Shown one piece after another: positions 1 to 7,836 of a stretch of 64,000 nucleotides of DNA. Both the position numbers and the translations under genes were made by a program. A model generated the notes under the pieces. That model had not been told where the DNA came from. It did not search any database and worked only from the letters and a program-made list of their open reading frames with translations. This DNA is from Nitrosomonas sp. Nm132 (lineage in GTDB: Bacteria > Pseudomonadota > Gammaproteobacteria > Burkholderiales > Nitrosomonadaceae). How positions within the stretch are numbered: the stretch's first letter is position 1; every line of letters begins with the position of its first letter. The stretch is taken from the NCBI RefSeq assembly GCF_900100485.1, contig NZ_FNDH01000001.1, positions 135,681 through 199,680 of the forward strand, in the 5' to 3' direction.

Positions 1-260
1 GGGTGGCTTCACCCGTAACCATTGATGATTGAAAAATCAGCAATACAGTAAACAAGACACCTCTTGCAAACAGAATACAGCGATTTTTGCAGAGGAGATG
101 ATGCAATATCACGTAGGCACCTTTCGGGCACCCTCATTCCAGCCGGCAATCGCCCTCCCTGCACCCAAAGCTGCTTTATGACCGGGAAGCTGCGCCTTAA
201 TGCTTGCTTCCACACCATCAGCGCCAAACTGATACGCCCCCACGAAATGCGTCCCTGTCT

Positions 261-845
261 CTAGGGTTTAATTTTCGTTCCCAATACTTGCAGGAATTTG
301 GCGAGCCAATCAGGATGCGCAGGCCAACCTGGAGCCGTGACCAACTTGCCATCGACGTGAGCCTGGTCCATTGGAATATCCACATACTGGCCGCCGCCGC
401 GCGTGACATCCGGCCCCACCGCCGGGTAAGCAGAACACGTCTTACCCTCGACGACTCCAGCTGCCACCAGTAGCTGCGCACCGTGACAGATAGAGGCGAT
501 GGGCTTATCTGCCAGCGAAAAGTGCCGCACCATCTTGATGACTTTTTCGTTAAGGCGCAGGTATTCCGGCGCCCGCCCACCAGGAATAACCAGGGCATCG
601 TAGTCTACGGCCTTGACCTTGGCAAAAGTCGCGTTCAGCGTAAAATGATGGCCTGGCTTTTCGCTGTACGTCTGGTCTCCCTCGAAATCGTGTACTGCCG
701 TACGCACTGTCTCGCCTGCCTTCTTGTTGGGACAAACCACGTGGACGGTATGCCCCACCATCAAGAGCACTTGGAAAGGCACCATCACCTCGTAATCTTC
801 CACATAATCACCGGCCAGCATCAAGATCTTCTTTGCACTCATCAT
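261..845 (-). CDS. DJ-1/PfpI family protein
   Basis: A 194-residue single-domain protein of the DJ-1/PfpI superfamily. The nucleophile elbow is seen as ICHGAQ, with Cys120 followed by His121, and an acidic residue of the EDYE stretch (residues 16-19) is the likely partner that polarises the cysteine. Family members act as cytoplasmic glyoxalases, deglycases or chaperones, or as intracellular peptidases, and the sequence alone does not decide which. The length is slightly above the usual 170-190 residues. Two Met codons open the frame and either could be the start. It is transcribed alone; the next gene upstream on the same strand is 225 bases away. Confidence 0.88.
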   Translation of the reverse strand: MMSAKKILMLAGDYVEDYEVMVPFQVLLMVGHTVHVVCPNKKAGETVRTAVHDFEGDQTYSEKPGHHFTLNATFAKVKAVDYDALVIPGGRAPEYLRLNEKVIKMVRHFSLADKPIASICHGAQLLVAAGVVEGKTCSAYPAVGPDVTRGGGQYVDIPMDQAHVDGKLVTAPGWPAHPDWLAKFLQVLGTKIKP

Positions 846-1070
846 GAACTCCTTTCTATTGTGTTTTTGAGTTGTCTCTCTAATAACTATTGTAACGAAT
901 AGGCTGTGATGATGAATCGGCCGGCCGTCAACTGATCCAACCGACTCTGGGGAAACGACGGAAAAGCCAATTACTGCGCTTTATCGCTTGTCCGCCGATC
1001 GAAGAGATAAGAAGCTGCTTCCGAAAAATGGCTTTTTGTCAGTACTTTTTTCAGAATCCCAAGGCAGCGT

Positions 1071-2105
1071 CTAAGGCTTGAGACCGGTTACAATGCTGTA
1101 ATAGCCAAAGGCTTTATGGATCTGAATTTCCTCAAATCCGATTTCCTTCAACATCGCAGACAATTCCTGGCCGGAATATTGTTTGCCTTCCGTCCAGCCC
1201 ATCATCATCATGCTGAATGCTGCGGAGGCAAAGGGGCCGGTTTTGTCATCGTTATAGAGCATCTCATGGATAACGATCCGCCCTCCGGATTCAAGACTGT
1301 TGAAGCTTTTCGCTGTCAAAAAATGACATTTTTCTGGCATAAAATCATGATACATGTTTGAGAAAAAGTGAAGATCCGCTGTAGGCCACCGATCCTGCCA
1401 GATGTTCCCTTCGCATGTCTTAATGCGATCTTGTAATCCGTACTCGGCAATATATCCTTGAGCGACTTCACATACCTGCAGAAAATCCAGAATGAGCGCT
1501 TGTAAATGGGGTATTCGCAATGTGGCGCCAATCGAATGTGCACCAGATCCCCCTCCAATATCGAGCATCACGCGGTGCCGGGAAAAATCCATGACGCCCG
1601 GCCAGAAGAGAGCTGAGGCCATACTCATGCTATGCATGCCACAGGTGAAGCGGTGGAGCAATTCGATTTGCTCTTCATGAGATTTAAAAATATCACCTCC
1701 TCCATAAGCCTGAGGCGCATCGGTGAGAATAGCCTTTTCCAGGCCGGCAAAGGTACTCACCTGATAATTGTCGATCATCAGATCCCAGAAAAATCCGAAG
1801 TAACTTGGACTGCTTTCGAGCAGATATTCTTCGGTAACCGGCGTCAGGGCATAGCGCCCCGTTTGCAAAGACAGGAAGCCCAAGGCAGTCGCCGCCGTCA
1901 ATATTGCCTCGGCCGGACGCGGCTTAATGTTCAGTGCATCGCAAATTTCCGGCAGCGTACGCGCCCCCTCCGCCAGCAAGGAAAAGACCTTCAACCGGTG
2001 CGCCAGGAGCAATGCTGGATAACCATAAATCGCAAAGATCACATCCCATACCGGGCGATCATCGACTCGCGGTACCTGAATGTTGGATAAAGTATCTTGC
2101 GCCAT
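1071..2105 (-). CDS. SAM-dependent O-methyltransferase (plant OMT/CrtF-like)
   Basis: A 344-residue class I methyltransferase with an N-terminal winged-helix dimerisation domain (about residues 10-95) and a C-terminal Rossmann domain. The SAM motif I is DIGGGSG near residue 185, followed by an acidic motif II region. This is the architecture of the O-methyltransferase family 2 (acetylserotonin, hydroxyneurosporene and BchU-type enzymes); the substrate cannot be told. The open frame extends seven codons upstream to 2126, but AAAGGAGG sits four bases before the ATG at 2105, so 2105 is preferred. A SRPBCC protein lies 97 bases upstream on the same strand and the two may be co-transcribed. Confidence 0.85.
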   Translation of the reverse strand: MAQDTLSNIQVPRVDDRPVWDVIFAIYGYPALLLAHRLKVFSLLAEGARTLPEICDALNIKPRPAEAILTAATALGFLSLQTGRYALTPVTEEYLLESSPSYFGFFWDLMIDNYQVSTFAGLEKAILTDAPQAYGGGDIFKSHEEQIELLHRFTCGMHSMSMASALFWPGVMDFSRHRVMLDIGGGSGAHSIGATLRIPHLQALILDFLQVCEVAQGYIAEYGLQDRIKTCEGNIWQDRWPTADLHFFSNMYHDFMPEKCHFLTAKSFNSLESGGRIVIHEMLYNDDKTGPFASAAFSMMMMGWTEGKQYSGQELSAMLKEIGFEEIQIHKAFGYYSIVTGLKP

Positions 2106-2202
2106 CACGCCTCCTTTTACTTCCATTGACTGGCAAAACCGGCCAATCGTAGGTATTCATTATTTATTAACCATCGTTGGATACTTGAATTTCTATACCG
2201 CA

Positions 2203-2712
2203 TCAGTTAGCAGAAGTTCCCATGGATTTCTCAGTCTCAACCAGGCGTTTGATATTCTGAACGGTTCGCTCAGCGCCATCTTTTATGGCAGCGCGCACTA
2301 ATGCCTCGAAGGGCCGCATGACTACCAACAGCTCAAGCAACTCAAAAGTAAACGTCAGCTTGGTTGATTGCTCAGGATTGGCATCCTGCAACTCATAGGT
2401 ACAGCGAAACGGATCAGACACGCCAACCAGCGTTAAACGCTCACCCGGTTTATAAGCAAAAATTTTAAAACGGGATTCCGTACGACGCCCCTGATCGACG
2501 CGCACTTGCCGCCCTATCGTTCCCAGGTGCACCGGGCCAGGCGTAATTTGCTCAAGCTCTTTGACCTCCGGTGACCATTTTGGATAATTCTGAAACAGAT
2601 CTTCGCCAAGATATTTGAATAACTCTCTGGCTGAACATTCTACTAAAGTAGAAGCTTTACCAACGACGGGATCAGTAGAACCCAAGTTGAGCATGGAGCC
2701 TAAATTGAACAT
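2203..2712 (-). CDS. SRPBCC (START/polyketide cyclase-like) protein
   Basis: A 169-residue protein that fits the SRPBCC helix-grip fold: an early strand-helix segment (STLVECSARELFKYLGE), a run of beta strands with TFTFELLEL, and a long C-terminal helix rich in charged residues. Such proteins bind hydrophobic ligands in a deep pocket and include cyclases, lipid-transfer proteins and coenzyme Q-binding proteins. No signal peptide or membrane segment is seen. It precedes the O-methyltransferase on the same strand, a pairing common in tailoring of aromatic or isoprenoid products, but there is no biosynthetic core enzyme nearby to confirm that. Confidence 0.65.
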   Translation of the reverse strand: MFNLGSMLNLGSTDPVVGKASTLVECSARELFKYLGEDLFQNYPKWSPEVKELEQITPGPVHLGTIGRQVRVDQGRRTESRFKIFAYKPGERLTLVGVSDPFRCTYELQDANPEQSTKLTFTFELLELLVVMRPFEALVRAAIKDGAERTVQNIKRLVETEKSMGTSAN

Positions 2713-2760
2713 GTTACATAGTCCTTTCTGGCTGGGTTGATGTCCGACTCAGCGTCTGTG

Positions 2761-2790
2761 AAAACGAAGTTTCGATAAAACGAAGTCTCG
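2761..2790. repeat. Two 14-bp direct repeats upstream of the SRPBCC gene
   Basis: AAAACGAAGTTTCG at 2761-2774 and AAAACGAAGTCTCG at 2777-2790 are spaced by two bases, giving a 16-bp period. Each holds a CGAA-GT-YTCG near-palindrome. They lie 49-78 bases upstream of the SRPBCC start on the minus strand and about 240 bases before mtfA on the plus strand. The arrangement looks like tandem operator half-sites; no regulator is assigned. Confidence 0.4.
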
Positions 2791-3027
2791 CTAATAAATC
2801 CACCGCATAGCACTCACTATGACTTGTTTACGATCTTCCAGCTTATTGATTGACAATCAATCCAAACCTTAAACGAATCGAGGATCAGTTTCAAGCTCTC
2901 CGTATAAAAAAATGCAGCATGGATGAATCAGATCTTGGGTTAGAAAGTAACAGAATGATGCAAGATCAATGGTATAGTCTGGCTGTTCGTTCAATTAAAA
3001 CTTCATTTCAAGATATCCTAAAAACTT

Positions 3028-3816
3028 ATGATATGGAGTCTGAAAAATTGGCAGCGACACGCTATCCTCCAGCGTGAACCGATAACTGAAGCCATCTGGC
3101 GGGATGTGCTGGCGCGATTGCACTTTCTGCGTGGATTGACCCAGTCTGAAATCACCCAGCTGCGGCAATGGGCAACTATTTTCTTGCATGACAAGCATAT
3201 CAATGGCGCACAAGGTTTAACCATCACAGAAGAAATGCGCGTGACGATTGCAGCGCAGGCTTGCATCCTGATTCTGAAGCTGGACTTGGATTATTACCAC
3301 GACTGGCTAGAGATCATTGTCTATCCAGGAAAATTCATTCTTGACCATGAATATACTGACGAACAGGGTATCGTCCATGCCGTGCAGATGGTGGCATCCG
3401 GCGAATCCTGGCTCGCTGGACCGGTCATCCTTTCCTGGGAAGATGTCGCCGATACCGATAATAAACGGGGATATAATGTAGTCATACATGAATTTGCCCA
3501 TAAGCTGGATATGCTAAACGGTGCTGCCAATGGTTTTCCTCCGCTTCATAGAAATATGGATCCGCAGGCCTGGACTGCGATCTTCAGTGAAGCTTTTGAG
3601 GTTTTCTGCGAGCAGGTCGAGAGAGCGGATGAGTGGGTTATCGACCCCTATGCCGCCACAAGTCCTGCCGAATTCTTTGCGGTATTGAGTGAAGCTTTTT
3701 TTGTCAAACCGTGCGAAATAAAGCAATTTTTCCCGCGGGTCTACCAGCAGTTGGCTGCATTTTATCAGCAGGATCCGGCGATGCGCTGGACAACAGAGGA
3801 AGTGGCTTATGAGTAA
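3028..3816 (+). CDS. mtfA: MtfA-type zinc peptidase (M90)
   Basis: A 262-residue protein with the zinc-peptidase motif HEFAH at residues 154-158 (VVIHEFAHKLDMLNG) and the downstream conserved stretch DPYAATSPAEFFAVLSEAFF that supplies a glutamate ligand. Sequence and length match E. coli MtfA, which binds and inactivates the repressor Mlc and so modulates ptsG. No PTS genes are visible here, so the target is unknown. The last 8 bases overlap glk, indicating translational coupling. The start at 3028 has no strong ribosome site. An overlapping 75-codon frame from a TTG at 2850 is probably spurious. Confidence 0.88.
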   Translation: MIWSLKNWQRHAILQREPITEAIWRDVLARLHFLRGLTQSEITQLRQWATIFLHDKHINGAQGLTITEEMRVTIAAQACILILKLDLDYYHDWLEIIVYPGKFILDHEYTDEQGIVHAVQMVASGESWLAGPVILSWEDVADTDNKRGYNVVIHEFAHKLDMLNGAANGFPPLHRNMDPQAWTAIFSEAFEVFCEQVERADEWVIDPYAATSPAEFFAVLSEAFFVKPCEIKQFFPRVYQQLAAFYQQDPAMRWTTEEVAYE

Positions 3817-4816
3817 CTATTTGATTTATGGTGATATAGGCGGCACCAAGACATTATTACGCATAGCCGTATCAGATGGGGACAAAACTAAATCCTATTA
3901 CGAACAGCGATATGACAGCCAAGCTCATGCTGATTTCAATGAAATACTCGCCGATTTTCTTGTTAATGCAGGCATGGATAAAGCAAAGCGCTATCCAGCA
4001 TCAGCCTGTTTTGCGATAGCCGGGCCGATTGTTGCACAACAGGCCAAATTGACCAATCTACCCTGGTTAATGGATGCAACGGCCCTCTCTGCAGAATTTT
4101 CTATTCCCAAGGTAAAGCTCATCAATGATTTTGAAGCCGTGGCACTTGGTATTGAAATATTGTCCCAGGATGATCTGGCAACACTGCAATGTGGGGTAAC
4201 GAATTCACCCGCAATGCGCGTCGTGCTAGGCGCTGGTACCGGCATGGGCGTTGCCTGGCTTCATTGGCAAGGAGATCGCTATCTCCCGCTTCCCACCGAG
4301 GGAGGGCATATCGATTTTGCACCGACCACCCCTCTGCAGATGGAATTACTTAATCATCTGACAAAAAAATTCGGCCATGTCTCGATCGAACGGGTTCTTT
4401 CAGGGTGGGGGCTAACCAATATTTTCAATTTTTTGCAAGCCGATGCCACCAGGTTTCCTGGTATCGCTGTAATGGAATTGACAGAAGACAGCGGTGCCAT
4501 CATCACTAGGCTGGCATTCGAACAAAAGCATCCGGTTGCTCTGCAAGCGCTGGAATTATTTGTTGAAATCTATGGCGCCTTTGCCGGAAATCTGGCGCTC
4601 TTGGGATTATGCCGGGGCGGTGTCTATATTGCCGGGGGAATTGCGCCCAGAATCATCGATTCCCTGAAGAAAGGCAGCTTCATGTGTGCTTTTCGGAACA
4701 AAGGACGTTACACAGGGATGATGAGTGAAATTCCGGTCCATGTCATCACGAACCCTCAAGTGGGTCTATTGGGCGCTGGACTCGAAGCGCAACGGCTGAT
4801 AGATACTGCAATTTAA
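3809..4816 (+). CDS. glk: Glucokinase
   Basis: A 335-residue ROK-unrelated bacterial glucokinase of the E. coli Glk type. The N-terminal phosphate-binding motif is GDIGGTKT (residues 8-15). It is followed by LINDFEAVALG with the catalytic Asp, by LGAGTGMGVAW, and by the sugar-binding TEGGHIDFAP. It phosphorylates glucose to glucose-6-phosphate in the cytoplasm. The start codon lies inside the end of mtfA. In ammonia oxidisers, which grow mainly on CO2, such an enzyme would serve glucose freed from storage polymers such as glycogen or sucrose; that role is inference. Confidence 0.92.
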   Translation: MSNYLIYGDIGGTKTLLRIAVSDGDKTKSYYEQRYDSQAHADFNEILADFLVNAGMDKAKRYPASACFAIAGPIVAQQAKLTNLPWLMDATALSAEFSIPKVKLINDFEAVALGIEILSQDDLATLQCGVTNSPAMRVVLGAGTGMGVAWLHWQGDRYLPLPTEGGHIDFAPTTPLQMELLNHLTKKFGHVSIERVLSGWGLTNIFNFLQADATRFPGIAVMELTEDSGAIITRLAFEQKHPVALQALELFVEIYGAFAGNLALLGLCRGGVYIAGGIAPRIIDSLKKGSFMCAFRNKGRYTGMMSEIPVHVITNPQVGLLGAGLEAQRLIDTAI

Positions 4817-4902
4817 CATCAATCCAGTCGCTTTTATCGCTCCCCTGAAAAACCTCACGTATTTCCTGCTATAAACAATCACATTATTAAAGAGCTATTA
4901 AT

Positions 4903-5577
4903 ATGAATGGGTACGAAGCCTTAATCGCCACCCTGGCGCTGACCATGGGCACATCGTGGGCAAGCGGAATCAATTTGTATGCAGTCATGCTGGTGCTGGG
5001 TATCGGAGGCGCTACTGACAACATTCACTTACCGGCGGAGCTCATTGTTCTGGAGAATCCATTAGTGATCGGTGCGGCAGTGCTGATGTATGTGATCCAA
5101 TTTTTTGTCGATAAAGTGCCAGGTTTGGATAGCGCCTGGGATACCCTGCACACATTCGTTCGTATCCCTGCGGGCGCCATGCTGGCAGCCGGTATGGTGG
5201 GGGATGTTTCCCCCGCTCTGGAAATAGCCGCAGGGATTCTAGGCGGCGGGGCTGCCGCCACCAGCCACGCCACCAAGACAGGCACACGCTTAATGATCAA
5301 TACTTCACCAGAACCGGTAACGAACTGGTCTGCCTCCATCAGCGAAGATGTGCTGGTGATAGGAGGCTTATGGACTGCATTGAATCACCCGGCGCTATTT
5401 CTGGTGCTGTTCATTATTTTTATTGGCTTGGCCATCTGGCTATTGCCCAAATTGTGGTACTTGATCAAAGAGGTTTTACTCAAAATAGGCAGGTTCTTTG
5501 GAATAGCAAAACATAACGTTGTTGAAACCAGCCATGCTGCTGTGCCGGGGGCCGAAACCAACAAACCCGACAAATAA
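4903..5577 (+). CDS. DUF4126 family membrane protein
   Basis: A 224-residue integral membrane protein with hydrophobic segments near residues 8-35, 45-65, 88-120 and 160-185. The central glycine- and alanine-rich stretch GGGAAATSHATKTGTRLMINTSPEP is typical of the DUF4126 family, whose function is not known. The C-terminal 35 residues are hydrophilic and probably cytoplasmic. It follows glk by 86 bases. No promoter or terminator stands out. Confidence 0.75.
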   Translation: MNGYEALIATLALTMGTSWASGINLYAVMLVLGIGGATDNIHLPAELIVLENPLVIGAAVLMYVIQFFVDKVPGLDSAWDTLHTFVRIPAGAMLAAGMVGDVSPALEIAAGILGGGAAATSHATKTGTRLMINTSPEPVTNWSASISEDVLVIGGLWTALNHPALFLVLFIIFIGLAIWLLPKLWYLIKEVLLKIGRFFGIAKHNVVETSHAAVPGAETNKPDK

Positions 5578-5804
5578 AATAGCGGCGACCTAAAAACGAC
5601 TATTCCCGCCGCCGCAAGTAGCGAAGAGTAGCGAAGAATTGAAGCCGAAGAGATTAAATCGATGAGAAAACTTTCGCATTCTATTCGGCGCAATCATCGC
5701 TATCGCACTCGACCTCAGCACTTTCATGACAAAAAGGTTTTGTCTGACTTTAATCGCTTCTCCTCCAGACAGGAATATCCATAACGCCATCGCCTTGAAA
5801 GTAT

Positions 5805-5825
5805 AGATAATAATCTATATTATCT
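5805..5825. promoter_or_regulatory. Inverted repeat at the brnT start, probable autoregulatory operator
   Basis: AGATAAT (5805-5811) and ATTATCT (5819-5825) form perfect 7-bp arms around a 7-base centre, ending five bases before the brnT start codon. BrnA antitoxins are known to repress their own operon by binding an operator at the promoter, so this position fits. The identity of the binding protein is inference, and the local brnA is broken. Confidence 0.5.
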
Positions 5826-5830
5826 GGGTC

Positions 5831-6106
5831 ATGAACGTTGTGTGGAATGAGGCCAAGCGACGAGCTAATCTAAAGAAGCACGGGCTGGATTTTACTGATG
5901 CTGAGCTGGTTTTTTCTGGGCATACCCATACCTTGACCAAGCCAGATACACGATTCGCCTATGATGAATTTCGATTTTCCACGATAGCTTTGCTTGGGAT
6001 TAAGGTAGTGGTTATTGCATACACTGAGACCGTTGGCGAGATTCATATTATCTCTATGCGAAAGGCGGAACGTTATGAGCAAAAAAACTACTTTGCCAGC
6101 ATCTAA
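5831..6106 (+). CDS. brnT: BrnT family ribonuclease toxin
   Basis: A 91-residue protein with the BrnT signature: N-terminal WNEAKRRANLKKHGLDF, a central beta-sheet with VVVIAYTE, and the C-terminal ISMRKAERYEQKNY that carries the conserved Arg and Glu. BrnT is a type II toxin with a RelE-like fold that cleaves RNA and is neutralised by BrnA. The frame is intact, full length and without internal lesions. The antitoxin gene that overlaps its 3' end is broken (see 6075-6154), leaving this as an apparent orphan toxin. Only a GGG lies before the start codon, so translation may be weak. Confidence 0.85.
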   Translation: MNVVWNEAKRRANLKKHGLDFTDAELVFSGHTHTLTKPDTRFAYDEFRFSTIALLGIKVVVIAYTETVGEIHIISMRKAERYEQKNYFASI

Positions 6107-6154
6107 TGAAGCGGATGATGCTCCTATCTGAACAGATGATGACTCTAACTCTAA
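6075..6154 (+). pseudogene. brnA: Truncated brnA antitoxin
   Basis: An ATG at 6075, inside the end of brnT as usual for brnTA, opens the peptide MSKKTTLPASNEADDAPI, ended by TGA at 6129-6131. Read through the stop, the frame continues TDDDSNSN. BrnA antitoxins commonly have a DAPxW(T)(D/E)(D/E) stretch here, so the TGA stands where a TGG tryptophan codon is expected. The rest of the gene, including the ribbon-helix-helix DNA-binding part, is absent: a short inverted-repeat element begins at 6155. The assignment rests on position and on this short motif. Confidence 0.6.
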
Positions 6155-6316
6155 CCCGGATATTTCATAAATTGGCACGTGCCCTCACTTATCTTTTGAT
6201 TAATAAGAAAGATTTTGCTCAGTCGGGTGTATGAATCACTACACCACTCCCTCTCAAAACTTCCCTATTAATCAAAATCCTGCGTGATCATCACGCGAAT
6301 TTATGAAATATTCGGG
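6155..6316 (+). mobile_element. 162-bp foldback element (MITE-like), copy 1
   Basis: The element starts with CCCGGATATTTCATAAATT and ends with its near-perfect inverse (one mismatch). A second copy lies inverted at 41995-42158 with about 95% identity. Inside, the two halves pair again: TTTTGATTAATAAGAAAG near the left and its near-inverse on the right. Each end also holds its own palindrome (GGCACGTGCC left, GCGTGATCATCACGC right). There is no coding capacity. Flanks are CTAA and CTAC, compatible with a decayed 4-bp target duplication. It sits directly after the truncated brnA. Confidence 0.85.
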
Positions 6317-6442
6317 CTACGCACTTCAGAAGCGATGAATCAGTGAGACCAAACTTGATCGTTCCAGCCACACCAATGCATAACCTTGCGCATGCTTTTA
6401 TCAGCCAATGTGGACAAATGAGGAAATGCTTGCTTTACCCAC

Positions 6443-6949
6443 CTACGCAGGTTTGCGATCGAGCACCACAAAATGGTATTCGAGCCCACCGTCTTCTTCC
6501 TGGGTATGCATTTCGCGCGAGACTTCATACCAGTCGTGTCGGTTAAATTCTGGAAAAAAGGCGTCTCCTTCGAACTCTTTCTGGATTTCGGTTAGATAAA
6601 GGCGCTGGCAACGCATTAATGTTTGCTGATACAGCTCCGCTCCGCCAATAATAAATATTTCCTTATCCTGATAAGGCGAGCAGGCAGCCAACGCCTCTTC
6701 AACTGAGCCTATTACTGTCGCGCCTGAAACCGAAAAACCTGATTGTCTGCTAACAATCAGGTTAATCCGCCCTGGCAACGGCCTGCCAATCGATTCATAG
6801 GTTTTCCGTCCCATGATGATGATCTGACCCATGGTAAGCGATTTGAAGCGCTTGAGATCCGCCGATAGATGCCAGGGCAAGGCGTTATTCCAGCCAATGA
6901 CGTGATTGCTGGCCATTGCAGCCAAAATGGATAAGCGCGGCAAGTTCAT
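6443..6949 (-). CDS. folA: Dihydrofolate reductase
   Basis: A 168-residue type I DHFR that reduces dihydrofolate with NADPH to regenerate tetrahydrofolate. It shows the N-terminal [31 protein letters not shown] with the substrate-binding tryptophan and acidic residue, the NADPH motif [10 protein letters not shown], and IIGGAELY. It overlaps the end of thyA by 4 bases, so the two form a thyA-folA operon in which DHFR recycles the dihydrofolate made by thymidylate synthase. The length is usual. Confidence 0.95.
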   Translation of the reverse strand: MNLPRLSILAAMASNHVIGWNNALPWHLSADLKRFKSLTMGQIIIMGRKTYESIGRPLPGRINLIVSRQSGFSVSGATVIGSVEEALAACSPYQDKEIFIIGGAELYQQTLMRCQRLYLTEIQKEFEGDAFFPEFNRHDWYEVSREMHTQEEDGGLEYHFVVLDRKPA

Positions 6950-7740
6950 ACTGCAACCGGTGCTTTAATGGCTGGATGGGGATCGTAATTATCCAGCATA
7001 AAATCTTCATATTTAAAATCAAAAATATTTCTGACCGATGGATTGAGCTTCATTGCCGGAAGCTTTCTGGGCTCACGCCCTAACTGCCCCCGGGCCTGCT
7101 CAAGATGATTCAGATAGAGATGCGCATCGCCAAACGAGTGCACAAAATCACCTGGCTTTAAATCACAAACTTGCGCAATCATCAGGGTCAGTAACGCATA
7201 AGAAGCGATGTTAAACGGCACACCCAGGAAAATATCCGCACTACGCTGGTAAAGTTGACAAGAAAGCTTGCCATCGGCGACATAAAACTGAAACAGCACA
7301 TGGCAAGGGGCCAGTTTCATTTTGTCCAGATCATGGACATTCCAGGCAGAAACAATCAGCCGCCTCGAATCAGGCGTTTTCCTGATTTGTTCGATGACCT
7401 GTGAGATTTGATCAACTGAATTCCCCTCCGGGCTTGACCAGGAGCGCCATTGATGACCATAAATAGGGCCCAAATCGCCGTTCAGGTCGGCCCATTCATC
7501 CCAGATGGAAACACCATTTTCCTTGAGATAGGTAATGTTGGTGTCGCCACGCAGAAACCATAGCAATTCATGAATAATCGATTTGACGTGGCATTTCTTG
7601 GTCGTTACCAGCGGGAAACCCTGTCCCAAATCAAAGCGCATCTGATAGCCAAAAACAGACAGCGTACCGGTTCCGGTACGATCCGATTTTTGATGGCCAT
7701 GCTGAAGCACATATTGCATAAGTTCAAGATATTGATGCAT
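6946..7740 (-). CDS. thyA: Thymidylate synthase
   Basis: A 264-residue ThyA that methylates dUMP to dTMP using methylene-tetrahydrofolate. The active-site cysteine is in [12 protein letters not shown], followed by [24 protein letters not shown] and the folate-binding HLYLNHLEQ. The length equals E. coli ThyA. It is the first gene of the thyA-folA pair and faces the divergent M17 peptidase gene across a short intergenic region. Confidence 0.97.
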   Translation of the reverse strand: MHQYLELMQYVLQHGHQKSDRTGTGTLSVFGYQMRFDLGQGFPLVTTKKCHVKSIIHELLWFLRGDTNITYLKENGVSIWDEWADLNGDLGPIYGHQWRSWSSPEGNSVDQISQVIEQIRKTPDSRRLIVSAWNVHDLDKMKLAPCHVLFQFYVADGKLSCQLYQRSADIFLGVPFNIASYALLTLMIAQVCDLKPGDFVHSFGDAHLYLNHLEQARGQLGREPRKLPAMKLNPSVRNIFDFKYEDFMLDNYDPHPAIKAPVAV

Positions 7741-7836
7741 GCGTAATGAACAAAAATAAGGCAGTAATAAAAAACCATGCTAAACATCGCTAGGATAGCA
7801 GATATAATAGCGCCAACTATACTGGCAGGGACTCTA

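Noticed and set aside
2850-3077. 75-codon plus-strand frame starting at TTG before mtfA
   Set aside because: TTG start without a ribosome site, composition unlike neighbours, and a 50-base overlap with the recognised mtfA start.
5617-5636. Tandem 10-bp repeat AGTAGCGAAG x2
   Set aside because: Only two units and no conserved context; too short to call.
5662-5784. 40-codon basic plus-strand frame between the DUF4126 gene and brnT
   Set aside because: No recognisable family and only a weak AGAGA upstream; Arg/His/Ser-rich composition is as expected by chance.
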